Shown here: piece by piece, positions 8,753 through 17,703 of the stretch
Layout of the letters: each line of letters opens with the position of its first letter
Position numbering within the stretch: the first letter of the stretch is position 1
DNA from: Tannerella sp.
GTDB taxonomy: Bacteria; Bacteroidota; Bacteroidia; Bacteroidales; Tannerellaceae
DNA: 64,000 nt
Assembly (NCBI RefSeq): GCF_030528505.1
Contig: NZ_JAUMYS010000005.1
Span: 1-64,000 of the forward strand
Direction: 5' to 3'
Program-made: the position numbers and the translations under genes
Notes under the pieces: model-generated
Seen by the model: only the letters and a program-made list of their open reading frames with translations
Databases searched by the model: none
Told to the model about the DNA's origin: nothing

Positions 8753-9337
8753 TATCTGTATCGTTTATGTCATACTTTTTTCCGGTACCGATTGCCGCAA
8801 AGCAACTTTTATATCTCGATCAATCATATTAGCCGTGAGTCTTTCCTCAAGTCGAGGCCTCTCGTCTGTGTTCAATATTCGACTTTTTAATTTCTTTATG
8901 ATCGTAATAGCCCAGAGGAAATAGAAAGCATTTACCTCTATGTCATTCCGGTCTGTCTCGTTATTATTCACTGTTTGCTCTTCAATAAAGCCTGTTACAG
9001 GATTCTTCCTGCGAACGCAAAGATATGAAAATTTCATTTGGCGTTATTGCCGTCGGGTAAAACTTTTTCACATCACAGATTAGCCTTGAATGAAGACTTT
9101 TTCTTCTTCTCGGACAACTGACAACCCAGTGATTCTCGTGATAGGTGTGTTTCATCAGATAAAATCAGCATGAAGAGGTGGCGTTTTTTTAATAGTCTTA
9201 ATAATCAATTACTTTTAAGGGATATGGATATTCTTTTTTATCGGGAGTTTTTCGTTTTAGGTGTTAGTTAGATAAAATTAACAGACCGAAGATGTATTTG
9301 TTTTCCGGATTTTTCTATCTTAGGAGCATCATTCAAT
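8753..9337. other. Intergenic region between divergent genes
   Basis: 585 bp without a supported gene. It holds a minus-strand -7 box (TATCTTTG, 9018-9025) for the channel gene and a long leader. The open frame at 8765-9037 begins upstream of that promoter and reads through the promoter box, so I do not call it. On the plus side only the ribosome site AGGAG (9322-9326) of the next gene is clear; no convincing -7 box was found. Confidence 0.5.
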
Positions 9338-10603
9338 ATGGGAATTATGAAAACAAACGCGTTGATTCGAATTATTTTATGGAGCGCATTCTTCGTAGCT
9401 ACCGGATTTTCCTTGTTCGCACAGGAGGCAGGGAGTGATTTTATTACGGTGAATGGAGTCGTTAAGGATAAGCAAACGAATAAAAAACTGGTGTCCGTCA
9501 ACGTGTCGATTCCACAAACGACTGTCGGCACAGTCACCAATGCCGATGGCTATTTTTCGATTAAAGTGAAAGATTCGTTGCAGGCGAAAAATCTGGAATT
9601 TTCGCATATCGGATATGCCAATTTGCTTTATCCTGTTGGTAACAAGGATATAGAAAATGCCGAAGTGTTTTTACTTCCGAATGCCAATGTCTTGGCTGAA
9701 ATAACCGTGATGGGGGGTGATGCGCGTGGAATTGTGGAGGAAGCGATAGAGAAAATCGCAACAAACTATCCGGCAAAAGAAAATCTGTTGACCGGCTTTT
9801 ATCGCGAAGTGATACAGAAACGGAAGCGATATATTAACATTTCGGAAGCTGTCGTTCATATCTTCAAAACGCCTTATACACGTGGCTTCGAACATGATCG
9901 GGTACAGGTCTTTAAAGGACGGAAGCTGCTTAGCCAGAAAGCGGGCGATACGTTGGTTGTCAAGCTGGAGGGAGGACCTAATCTGTCGCTTTATATCGAT
10001 TTGATCAAGAATAAAGAGTTGCTACTCGACAAGACGGAAATGGAAAATTACTCGTTCCGTTTCGGAGAGCAGGCCATGATAGACAACAGGCCTCACCATC
10101 AAGTGAACTTCCAGCCGCGTTTGTTGTTGCCTTATGCCCTTTACTATGGCTCTTTATATATCGATAAGGAAACGATGACGATCACTCGTGCCGAGTTTAA
10201 CCTCAGCATGGACGACCGTTCGAAAGCGACTCAGGCCATGTTGCGCAAAAAGCCTTTCGGCTTGCGTTTTAAGCCGGAACGAATGACTTTTCTTGTGGCC
10301 TACAAACGTCATGAGGGACGTAGCTATCTGAATTATGTGCGTAACGAAGTGCGCTTCAAATGCGACTGGAAACGGCGCTTGTTTTCGACTTCTTATACCG
10401 TTTTTTCCGAAATGGTCGTTACCGAACGGAAAGAAGATGATTTTTCCCGAATTTCATACAAAGAATCCTTTAAGTCCGGCCATTCTTTGTCGGATAAAGT
10501 CGGAAACTTTTATGATGAAGATTTTTGGGAAGGTTACAATATTATCGAGCCTACCGAATCGCTGGAGAATGCCGTTAACAAGCTAAAGAAGCAGTATAAA
10601 TGA
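9338..10603 (+). CDS. Carboxypeptidase-regulatory-like domain protein
   Basis: 421 residues. The ATG at 9338 is preceded by AGGAG 11 nt upstream; a second ATG at 9347 is also possible. The signal peptide (about 1-29, ending LFAQ) is followed by a CarboxypepD_reg-like/CNA-B-like beta sandwich (about 35-115: VNGVVKDKQTNKKLVSVNVSIP, GTVTNADGYFSIKV) of the kind also found at the N-terminus of SusC-type receptors. The rest (about 120-421) is a beta-rich region common in Bacteroidota proteins of this layout. Probably periplasmic or outer-membrane associated; no enzyme motif is seen. Monocistronic, with a terminator at 10637-10684. Confidence 0.8.
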   Translation: MGIMKTNALIRIILWSAFFVATGFSLFAQEAGSDFITVNGVVKDKQTNKKLVSVNVSIPQTTVGTVTNADGYFSIKVKDSLQAKNLEFSHIGYANLLYPVGNKDIENAEVFLLPNANVLAEITVMGGDARGIVEEAIEKIATNYPAKENLLTGFYREVIQKRKRYINISEAVVHIFKTPYTRGFEHDRVQVFKGRKLLSQKAGDTLVVKLEGGPNLSLYIDLIKNKELLLDKTEMENYSFRFGEQAMIDNRPHHQVNFQPRLLLPYALYYGSLYIDKETMTITRAEFNLSMDDRSKATQAMLRKKPFGLRFKPERMTFLVAYKRHEGRSYLNYVRNEVRFKCDWKRRLFSTSYTVFSEMVVTERKEDDFSRISYKESFKSGHSLSDKVGNFYDEDFWEGYNIIEPTESLENAVNKLKKQYK

Positions 10604-10636
10604 TGTCTGCGTTGTTGTATCGTTTGTGTTTCTGAC

Positions 10637-10684
10637 ATAGCAGGTGAGCATAATCTTTTCCGATTGAAATCACCTGCTTTTTTT
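10637..10684 (+). terminator. Intrinsic terminator (probably bidirectional)
   Basis: AGCAGGTGA (639-647 past 10000) pairs with TCACCTGCT (10670-10678), followed by a T-run on the plus strand. It lies between the convergent ends of the regulatory-domain gene and btuD. Confidence 0.8.
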
Positions 10685-10702
10685 ACGTTGGCCGTTTATC
10701 GC

Positions 10703-11716
10703 TTATTGAAAAATCAAGTTGGTAGCTTCCAGCAGTGCTTCAATCGTTTGAGCCTCTGTCATCTCTCCGTTCGGATGATGGAGTACAAATCCTCCGGGTG
10801 ATTCTCCGTCTGTTTGGATATAGATGTCGCTATCGATATGCCGGTGTGCGAGGATGCCGTTGCGCTGTAATGCTTTGCGTACCATCGCGTAACGGTTACC
10901 ATGCCCCTCGATGCGAATTTGTGCGCGGAATACATTGTCGATACGAAAGAAGCCGGTCTCTGTGTCATACGTAATGCCTTTGCGCGAAAAGAAGTTGCTT
11001 AGTTTTCCTTCGAGCGAAAGATCTTCGGGGGTTCCGGTAACAATGCCGTTCACTTTGTCCATCAGCCATATTTTATCGGCAATCTGTAAAGCGAGCTCCA
11101 GATCGTGGGTCGACATGAAAACGGTTTTGTCAAGCGTCTGCGTCAAGTTGTGAAGCAATTGCATAATCTCGACTTTGCTCGGAAAATCGAGGAAAGCCGT
11201 CGGCTCGTCGAGGAAGATGACGGGTGTTTCCTGTGCCAGCGCTTTTGCGATCATCACCTTTTGGCGTTCTCCGTCACTTAGCGTATGCACCATACGTTGG
11301 GCAAGCGCCCTGATATTCACCAGTTCGATGGCTTCCTGCACGGCCTCCTTATCTTTTTGCCTCAGCGTTCCCCAGAAACCGGTGTACGGGCTGCGTCCGA
11401 GGCCAATCAATTCTTCTGCCGTCATGTTTCGGATATCACATTTTTCCGTCAGGACGACGCCGATGATCGTAGCTAATCTTTTGTCGTCGTACTGCGAAAG
11501 CGGTCGGCCGAGGATTTCAATTTCGCCGCTGAGCGGAGCCTGAAAAGCGGAGAGGGTACGCAACAAGGTTGATTTTCCGACACCGTTTGTTCCTAATAGA
11601 CATGTCAATTCGCCGCTGTTGATTTGCGCGTGAATATGGGATGCCACACGCTTCGTGCCGTGCTTGTCGGGATATCCGATGCTCAGATCCCGAATATTTA
11701 TCGTCGTTTGTTTCAT
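10703..11716 (-). CDS. btuD: ABC transporter ATPase, cobalamin import (BtuD-like)
   Basis: 337 residues. Walker A GTNGVGKST (42-50), ABC signature LSDGE (146-150), Walker B VIFLDE (166-171), switch histidine in MSTHDLELA. The sequence is of the FecE/BtuD class that drives vitamin B12, haem or siderophore import; B12 is chosen because of the cobalamin riboswitch upstream of this operon. It is longer than usual (about 250-260 residues) by a C-terminal extension of about 80 residues of unknown role. It overlaps btuC by 4 nt. Confidence 0.88.
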   Translation of the reverse strand: MKQTTINIRDLSIGYPDKHGTKRVASHIHAQINSGELTCLLGTNGVGKSTLLRTLSAFQAPLSGEIEILGRPLSQYDDKRLATIIGVVLTEKCDIRNMTAEELIGLGRSPYTGFWGTLRQKDKEAVQEAIELVNIRALAQRMVHTLSDGERQKVMIAKALAQETPVIFLDEPTAFLDFPSKVEIMQLLHNLTQTLDKTVFMSTHDLELALQIADKIWLMDKVNGIVTGTPEDLSLEGKLSNFFSRKGITYDTETGFFRIDNVFRAQIRIEGHGNRYAMVRKALQRNGILAHRHIDSDIYIQTDGESPGGFVLHHPNGEMTEAQTIEALLEATNLIFQ

Positions 11717-12750
11717 TCGCTCATTTCGTTTTTACGTTTGCTGAAAAGGACATACACGACGATCGGGGCACCGATAAGCGCCGTGATGGAGTTGACCGGC
11801 AACGCACCTTCGAAGCCGGGCATACGTGCGATCAAGTTGCACAGCAGAGCTAGTGAAGAGCCGGTAAGTACGGCTGCGGGCATCAATACGCGATGATCGG
11901 AGGTGCGCAGCAAGCCTCGGCACAGATGGGGTACAGCGAGCCCGAGAAAAATCACGGGGCCACAATAAGCCGTCACAATGGCTGTAAGGATTCCCGAACA
12001 GGAGATGACATACAACCTTGCCCGCTTGATATTCAAACCCAGATTCTTCGCATAGCCGTCGCCGAGAAGCAGCAGATTAAGGGTTTTAATCAGCAAGAAC
12101 GACAGTGGCAGCAATACGGCCATGATGCAGATGAGGAGCGTCATCTGGTTGCCCGATACACGCGCGAAACTACCCAATCCCCAAATAACATATGCGCGAA
12201 TGTCTTCCTCGACACTGAAGTATTTGAATACGCCGATAATCGCATTCGCGACGTAACCGATCATCACTCCGATAATCAGCAAAGTTACGCTTCCTCGGAC
12301 CTTCTGCGAGACAAATACGATCAGCGTCATTACCGACAGCGCACCTGCCGTAGCCGCGATTGTGAGGGCAATCTCTCCGATGTATCCCAGTTTGCTCAAG
12401 GCTACGCCGCCGAGGCTGCCCGAAAGCAGGATTACCGAAGCTACGCCGAGGCTGGCTCCTGAACTGATGCCCAGCACGGAAGGGCCGGCCAAAGGGTTGC
12501 GGAACACGGTTTGCATCTGCAGGCCGCTTACGGATAATCCTGCACCGGCCACCAACGCCGTAAGTGACTGAGGAATCCGCGACTTCCAGACAATATTTTG
12601 CCATACGACGGGTTCTTCTGCCGATCCGCAGACAATGTTCCAAACCGCTCGTAAGGGGATGTGTACAGATCCCAGTACGAGGTTGAGGAAGAAAAAGAAG
12701 ACGATCGATACCGTGATGAAGATCAGTACAAGAACCGTGTATCGCTTCAT
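11713..12750 (-). CDS. btuC: ABC transporter permease, cobalamin import (BtuC-like)
   Basis: 345 residues with about ten membrane segments, FecCD/BtuC family: conserved VWQNIVWKSRIPQSLTALVAGAGLSVSGLQMQ near the N-terminus, then NPLAGPSVLGISSGASLG, and the coupling-helix region GLAVPHLCRGLLRTSDHRVLMP. It forms the inner-membrane channel with BtuD and receives cobalamin from BtuF. It overlaps both neighbours by 4 nt, so translation is coupled. The substrate is inferred from the riboswitch. Confidence 0.9.
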   Translation of the reverse strand: MKRYTVLVLIFITVSIVFFFFLNLVLGSVHIPLRAVWNIVCGSAEEPVVWQNIVWKSRIPQSLTALVAGAGLSVSGLQMQTVFRNPLAGPSVLGISSGASLGVASVILLSGSLGGVALSKLGYIGEIALTIAATAGALSVMTLIVFVSQKVRGSVTLLIIGVMIGYVANAIIGVFKYFSVEEDIRAYVIWGLGSFARVSGNQMTLLICIMAVLLPLSFLLIKTLNLLLLGDGYAKNLGLNIKRARLYVISCSGILTAIVTAYCGPVIFLGLAVPHLCRGLLRTSDHRVLMPAAVLTGSSLALLCNLIARMPGFEGALPVNSITALIGAPIVVYVLFSKRKNEMSE

Positions 12751-13892
12751 TTCAATAATTTGTAATATACCGGTTCGTAATCGGGCAGCAAATCGGGGTG
12801 GAACACCCGGATCAAGTCGGCCAGTATGACTTCCGGTTGCGAAGGAGCGCTTTCGTAAAACGGTTGTTTACGCAGGTTGCAGTAAATAATCCCTTTGTCG
12901 CGGAAGGCTTTGAAATCGGTGTAGCGATTGTCTTCTTTACGCAAGGCGTCGTATGAAAACTCCCCGTCGAAACTGTTCACGATACGCCAGTATTGAGCAC
13001 TCTCGGCTTGACTGTAGACGGCTTCGAAGTCGAGCGTAAGTCCTCCGGAATGCGTATCGTCTTTCAGAAAGTAATTGGCTCCGGCATCGCGGAACTGCTG
13101 TGCGAGAAAACTTTTTCCACCGACGGCATACCAATTGCCTCCCCGCATTTCGCCGCTGAACACGACAGGACGCTCTTCGACATCGGCGGTCAGCGCCTTC
13201 AATTCATTGTATTTTCGTTCAATCTCGTCGAAACGTTCATTCGCTTCTTCTTCACAACCGGTCAGCAATCCGATCAATCTGATCCATTCGGCTTGTCCGA
13301 GCGGGGTCAGTTCTTTGTAGCCCAGATGAGGAATCAGGGGAACTCCTGTTTCTTTCAAGGCTTCATATCCTCCGCGTTTAAACGGAGAGATCAGGATAAT
13401 TTCCGGATCCATCCCGATAATGATTTCGGTATCGAAATTCCCTTCGATGCCAATTTTCCGTGTTTGGCCTGTTTTCAGCTGTTCGTTCATCTTCGGGTCG
13501 AAGAGATGGCGTGTACTGGTAATGCCCGCCACAAGGTGCTGCCTGTCGAGCTTGATGAAATTCGATAGTTGCAACGAAGTCATACAAACGACCTTTGTTA
13601 TGGGGATGGGAATTCTTTCGTAACCGTCCGGAGCAGAGATATCCTGCTCATCTTTGGGGACGAGGGCATAATGATAGGAGGCTCCTTCTTCCTTTTGCGG
13701 GTCTTGAATATCTACGAGCCATATTTTGCCGGAAGAGGTGATGCGAAACCCCTCTGCATAATGGGTGCGCATTTGCTCTGTTCGCTCCTTATCGGCGGTA
13801 TCTCCCGTACTTTTATCGGCTTGTCGCTTGCCTGTCTGCTGACACGATGCCCAAAGCATCAGCATGATGCAGACGATCATTTTTTTCTTCAT
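12747..13892 (-). CDS. btuF: Cobalamin-type periplasmic binding lipoprotein (BtuF-like)
   Basis: 381 residues with a lipoprotein signal (LMLWASC, Cys17). Two lobes of the helical-backbone binding-protein class are visible: VVCMTSLQLSNFIKLD and the IIIGMDPEIILISPF strand, then a C-terminal half with FDEIERKYNEL and VVFSGEMRGGNWYAVGGKSFLAQQF. It should capture B12 in the periplasm for BtuCD. It is the first gene after the cobalamin riboswitch. Related proteins bind haem or Fe-siderophores; the riboswitch argues for a corrinoid. Confidence 0.87.
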   Translation of the reverse strand: MKKKMIVCIMLMLWASCQQTGKRQADKSTGDTADKERTEQMRTHYAEGFRITSSGKIWLVDIQDPQKEEGASYHYALVPKDEQDISAPDGYERIPIPITKVVCMTSLQLSNFIKLDRQHLVAGITSTRHLFDPKMNEQLKTGQTRKIGIEGNFDTEIIIGMDPEIILISPFKRGGYEALKETGVPLIPHLGYKELTPLGQAEWIRLIGLLTGCEEEANERFDEIERKYNELKALTADVEERPVVFSGEMRGGNWYAVGGKSFLAQQFRDAGANYFLKDDTHSGGLTLDFEAVYSQAESAQYWRIVNSFDGEFSYDALRKEDNRYTDFKAFRDKGIIYCNLRKQPFYESAPSQPEVILADLIRVFHPDLLPDYEPVYYKLLK

Positions 13893-13944
13893 TTCTATGT
13901 ATGTATCATTTCTTGCTCCTTCACCCGAAAGCGGTCTGTCCTGT

Positions 13945-14112
13945 ATGCAATAGGCAGGTCTTCTGACTTGTTCCGGTAAGCACGCCTTCCCGGTTTTTCG
14001 ACCAGTGGCGGAGGTTGTGCTCCCATCAATAGAACTTACAGCTACGGGGATAGTTCCCGATTTTCACGGGATTCCCTTTTCATTTCGCTTCGTGTATGAC
14101 GAACCGAAAAAC
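13945..14112 (-). ncRNA. Cobalamin riboswitch
   Basis: On the minus strand, in order: a small hairpin, ATGAAAAGGGAA, GTGAAAATCGGG, CCCCGTAGCTGTAA, GCCACTG, GGGAAGGC and the B12 box AGTCAGAAGACCTGCC (13953-13967). These are the conserved blocks of the cobalamin riboswitch core. It occupies the 5' leader of btuFCD. No terminator hairpin is obvious between the box and the start codon, so control by ribosome-site masking seems more likely than termination, but this is inference. It lies directly downstream of a good promoter. Confidence 0.95.
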
Positions 14113-14123
14113 CTTTGCGGAAG

Positions 14124-14154
14124 CAAAGATAGTGCAAGCAAAAGCAACGGCAAA
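14124..14154 (-). promoter_or_regulatory. Promoter of the riboswitch-btuFCD operon
   Basis: On the minus strand TTTG (14154-14151), 19 bp, then TATCTTTG (14131-14124): an exact match to the Bacteroidota housekeeping promoter. The predicted start near 14118 is the 5' edge of the riboswitch. Confidence 0.8.
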
Positions 14155-14182
14155 AAAAATTGTCTTCTTTTGCGAAAATGCC

Positions 14183-14190
14183 TACCTTTG
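14183..14190 (+). promoter_or_regulatory. Promoter -7 box for the DUF3256 gene
   Basis: TACCTTTG with a degenerate upstream box (ATTG) 20 bp before it. It diverges from the btu promoter about 50 bp away and gives a leader of about 16 nt. Confidence 0.65.
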
Positions 14191-14211
14191 AGACCCGATT
14201 AATAAAGACGA

Positions 14212-14853
14212 ATGAAGATGAAGCGAATGATAATGAGTGTGCTGTTCTTCGCATGCGCAATAATCAGCGCCGGAGCGCAGGATATGGCCGAGCTGTTTGT
14301 GAAGATGCCGGACGAATATATGGTCGAGCTGGAAGATGCGTGGCGGAAAGATCTGGTGGATCTCTACAAAGCAGGGAAAGAAGCCAAGCTGCAGAACATG
14401 ATGCAAGGCACATCGCAATTGATGAAACTTACCCCCGATTATCTGAAAATACAGACGAGCGGGCGAAGCACAGTCGAACTGAGACGCCTCCCGCTGGTTA
14501 ATCATACATATATCCTTTGTAGGGTTACGACCGTTTCGGCTCCGGTATCCGACAGCCGTATCGATTTTTTTACGACGGATTGGAAACCACTTCCTGCCGG
14601 CGACTTGTACACACCCGTTTCGGCCGGTGATTTTCTACGATCGGATATCGATACAACCGAAGTCGCTTTTCTCGATGTGACGGCTGCACTCGATATGGAT
14701 TTATTCGTTTACCGACTGAGTGAAGAAACACAGACATTGACTGCTGAATACACGACTTTGCAGTATCTCGACAAGGCGATGCGTGAAAAAGCGAAACAAT
14801 TTTTTCAAACAGAACCGAAGGTTTTGATGTGGACAAAGGGGCGCTTCGAATAG
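14212..14853 (+). CDS. DUF3256 family secreted protein
   Basis: 213 residues with a signal peptide (about 1-22, ending SAGA). The sequence matches the Bacteroidales DUF3256 layout: AELFVKMPDEYMVELEDAWRKDLVDLYKAGKEAK at the mature N-terminus and LDKAMREKAKQFF near the C-terminus. No enzyme motif is visible. Probably periplasmic, function unknown. It ends 3 nt before the flavodoxin/ferredoxin gene, so the two are an operon. Confidence 0.87.
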   Translation: MKMKRMIMSVLFFACAIISAGAQDMAELFVKMPDEYMVELEDAWRKDLVDLYKAGKEAKLQNMMQGTSQLMKLTPDYLKIQTSGRSTVELRRLPLVNHTYILCRVTTVSAPVSDSRIDFFTTDWKPLPAGDLYTPVSAGDFLRSDIDTTEVAFLDVTAALDMDLFVYRLSEETQTLTAEYTTLQYLDKAMREKAKQFFQTEPKVLMWTKGRFE

Positions 14854-14856
14854 GCG

Positions 14857-15624
14857 ATGGTTTTTTATTTTTCAGGTACGGGAAATTCTTTGTGGGTAGC
14901 GCGTTCGGTAGCCGATGCTTTTTCCGAGCAGCTTATCCCGATGTCGGAATATCTTCTGAAAGATACGGTGAAGCAGTCGTTTTTCTCTTTATCTGAAGGA
15001 GAGCGAGTAGGCTTTGTCTTTCCGGTGCATTCGTGGGGTGTGCCTCCGCTGGTGAAAGATTTTATTCGCTGGGTTCGTTTTGATGTTCATGCTGCACCAT
15101 TCATTTACGCTATTTTTACGTGTGGCGACGAATGCGGATATACAGGACGGATGTTTCAGCGCTTGCTTGCAGAGCGGGGATGGAAAAGCCGTCACATCTA
15201 TTCGTTGCAGATGCCGAACAGTTACATTGTTTTTCCCGGATTCGACGTAGATGATAAGGCATTGGAAGAAAAGAAAAAGAAGAGGGCGAAAGAAAAACTT
15301 CCCGGCCTGATTCGGGCGATAGCCGACGATGAGCCGGCAGATTGTTACCTTACCGGTTCGATGCCTTTCCTGAAATCGAAGGTGATCTATCCGTTGTTTT
15401 GCAGATATGCACTGAACAGCCGACCGTTCCATGTGTCCGACGATTGCATCGCATGTTCCCTTTGTGTCTCGCAGTGCCCCACCGCCAACATTACACTGGT
15501 CGATAAAAAGCCGCGCTGGGGGAGGAATTGCACGCAATGTCTGGCATGTATTCATCATTGTCCTGTTCGCGCCATCGAATACGGCAAAACCACTCAAAAA
15601 AAAGGACGATATACGTACTGTTGA
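14857..15624 (+). CDS. EFR1-family ferredoxin (flavodoxin fold + two 4Fe-4S)
   Basis: 255 residues. The N-terminal half is a flavodoxin-like FMN domain (FYFSGTGNSLWVA at 3-15; FVFPVHSWGVPPLVKDFI). The C-terminal part holds two ferredoxin motifs: CIACSLCVSQCP and CTQCLACIHHCP. Such fusions are single-protein electron carriers common in anaerobes. The redox partner is not shown by the context. Cytoplasmic; no signal peptide. Confidence 0.9.
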   Translation: MVFYFSGTGNSLWVARSVADAFSEQLIPMSEYLLKDTVKQSFFSLSEGERVGFVFPVHSWGVPPLVKDFIRWVRFDVHAAPFIYAIFTCGDECGYTGRMFQRLLAERGWKSRHIYSLQMPNSYIVFPGFDVDDKALEEKKKKRAKEKLPGLIRAIADDEPADCYLTGSMPFLKSKVIYPLFCRYALNSRPFHVSDDCIACSLCVSQCPTANITLVDKKPRWGRNCTQCLACIHHCPVRAIEYGKTTQKKGRYTYC

Positions 15625-15638
15625 CTATAAATAATGTA

Positions 15639-15646
15639 TAACTTTG
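15639..15646 (+). promoter_or_regulatory. Promoter -7 box for the M13 peptidase operon
   Basis: TAACTTTG followed by CC, 18 bp before the ATG at 15665. It lies inside the longer open frame and therefore fixes the start at 15665. Confidence 0.6.
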
Positions 15647-15664
15647 CCCGAAAAAACATTGAAT

Positions 15665-17698
15665 ATGAAAAAAAAGTATTTATCAGTAGCATTAATCCCA
15701 TTGATGATGGCTTGTAATTCAAATCCGAAGACGGCGACTTTGACAGACGATGCCGGTATCCGTCTCGAAAACCTGGACACGACTGCCAGTCCGGGTGCTA
15801 ATTTTTATCAGTATGCTTGTGGCGGGTGGATGAAAAATCATCCCCTCACGGGTGAATATTCGCGTTTTGGCTCGTTCGACAAACTGGGTGAAGACAATCG
15901 CGAACAACTGAAAAGTCTGATCGAAGAAATTGCCGGAAAAGAACATGAAAACGGTACGGTAGCACAAAAAATCGGTGACTTGTACCATATCGCTATGGAC
16001 AGTGCCAAACTCAATACCGACGGAACAGCACCGTTGAAGCCGTGGCTCGATAAGATCGCAGCCATCAGCGATAAAGCCGAACTGTCCACTTTCCTGGCCG
16101 AGATGAAACTGTCGGGTATGTCGCCGTTTTTCAGTGTGTATGTCGGTGCGGATGTAATGGATAGCAAGAAGAATATCTTTTCGACGTATCAAGGCGGGCT
16201 CTCGCTGGGAGAACGTGATTATTACCTCGAAGAGGATGAAAGCACGATGAAAATCCGTAACGAATTCAGAAATCATGTCGTCAAGATGTTCGAATTGTTC
16301 GGGATTTCGGGCGAACAGGCACAGCGCCAAATGGAAGATGTGATGCGTATCGAAACACGTTTGGCCAAGTCACATTTCGACAAGGTGAAAACGCGCAATC
16401 CGTATGCGAATTATCATAAAATGACGGTCGACGACCTCCAGAAGCTGGTTCCGAACATTGACTGGACCAAATTCCTCGCTACGCTGAATGTGCAGATTAA
16501 GGAACTCTCCGTATCGCAGGAGGAGCCGATGGTTGAAGTGAACAAGCTGATTGCCGAAGAACCATTGAGTGCGATCCAATCGTATCTTTCATGGAAAGCG
16601 ATCGATCATGCCGCGTCTTACTTGAGTGACGAGATTTATGCGCAGAACTTTGAATTTTACGGAAAGGTGCTTTCGGGCAAGACCGAGATGCAACCGCGTT
16701 GGAAACGTGCGCAAGCCAGTGTGAACGACTGTCTGGGCGAAGCGGTGGGACAGATGTATGTGGCGAAATATTTTCCGCCCGAAGCCAAAGAGCGTATGGT
16801 CAATCTTGTGCATAACTTGCAGAATGCTTACGCCGAACGTATTCGTAATCTCGACTGGATGGGCGATTCGACGAAAGCCAAAGCGATCGAAAAACTCAAT
16901 GCTTTTTATGTAAAGATCGGTTATCCCGACAAATGGAAAGATTATACGTCGCTCGAGGTGAAAAAAGATTCTTACCTTGCCAATATCGAACGTGCCGCGC
17001 AGTTCGCCGTGCGCGAGATGCTCGATAAAGCAACGAAACCTGTCGATCGCGACGAATGGTACATGACACCGCAGACCGTGAATGCCTACTATAATCCCAC
17101 CACGAACGAGATTTGTTTCCCGGCGGGGATTCTTCAGTATCCGTTCTTCGATATGAATGCCGATGACGCCTTCAACTACGGGGCGATCGGGGTCGTGATC
17201 GGCCATGAAATGACTCACGGCTTCGATGATCAGGGACGTCAGTTCGATAAGGACGGTAATCTCAAAGATTGGTGGACGGCATCGGACGCGGAGAAGTTCC
17301 AAGAACGTGCCAAAGTGATGTCCGATTTCTTCGATAACATCGAGGTGGCGCCCGGTGTGCATGCCAATGGGAAGTTCACATTAGGCGAAACACTGGCCGA
17401 TTACGGCGGTTTGCAGATTTCGTACCAAGCCTTTAAAAATGCGACAGCCGGTAAAACATTGGAAAACAAACTCGGTTTTACGCCTGACCAGCGTTTCTTC
17501 CTTGCGTATGCAGGCGTTTGGGCGGGGAATATCCGGGACGAAGAGATTCTTCGTCGCACGAAGACTGATCCTCATGCCTTGGGTAAGTGGCGTGTAGACG
17601 GTGAATTGCCGCATATCGATGCATGGTATCAGGCCTTCGGTATCACGGAGGACAGTCCGATGTATATCGCCAAAGAAAAACGAGTAACGATTTGGTAG
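15665..17698 (+). CDS. pepO: M13 family zinc metallopeptidase (PepO/neprilysin-like) lipoprotein
   Basis: 677 residues from the ATG at 15665. Lipoprotein signal with MMAC (Cys17). Full-length M13 fold: N-terminal helical lid domain (NFYQYACGGWMKNHP is a family hallmark) and C-terminal catalytic domain with HEMTH (514-518), the third zinc ligand in GETLAD (Glu575) and the conserved NAYYNPTTNEICFPAGI substrate-binding stretch. It cleaves oligopeptides outside the cytoplasm. First gene of a probable three-gene operon; the next start is 5 nt downstream. Confidence 0.95.
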   Translation: MKKKYLSVALIPLMMACNSNPKTATLTDDAGIRLENLDTTASPGANFYQYACGGWMKNHPLTGEYSRFGSFDKLGEDNREQLKSLIEEIAGKEHENGTVAQKIGDLYHIAMDSAKLNTDGTAPLKPWLDKIAAISDKAELSTFLAEMKLSGMSPFFSVYVGADVMDSKKNIFSTYQGGLSLGERDYYLEEDESTMKIRNEFRNHVVKMFELFGISGEQAQRQMEDVMRIETRLAKSHFDKVKTRNPYANYHKMTVDDLQKLVPNIDWTKFLATLNVQIKELSVSQEEPMVEVNKLIAEEPLSAIQSYLSWKAIDHAASYLSDEIYAQNFEFYGKVLSGKTEMQPRWKRAQASVNDCLGEAVGQMYVAKYFPPEAKERMVNLVHNLQNAYAERIRNLDWMGDSTKAKAIEKLNAFYVKIGYPDKWKDYTSLEVKKDSYLANIERAAQFAVREMLDKATKPVDRDEWYMTPQTVNAYYNPTTNEICFPAGILQYPFFDMNADDAFNYGAIGVVIGHEMTHGFDDQGRQFDKDGNLKDWWTASDAEKFQERAKVMSDFFDNIEVAPGVHANGKFTLGETLADYGGLQISYQAFKNATAGKTLENKLGFTPDQRFFLAYAGVWAGNIRDEEILRRTKTDPHALGKWRVDGELPHIDAWYQAFGITEDSPMYIAKEKRVTIW

Positions 17699-17703
17699 TG
17701 TAA

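Noticed and set aside
8765-9037. 90-residue open frame upstream of the K+ channel
   Set aside because: Its first codons read through the promoter box at 9018-9025, so the start lies upstream of the predicted transcript; no family-like pattern.
15644-15664. Longer N-terminus of the M13 peptidase
   Set aside because: The extension overlaps the promoter -7 box and spoils the lipoprotein signal.
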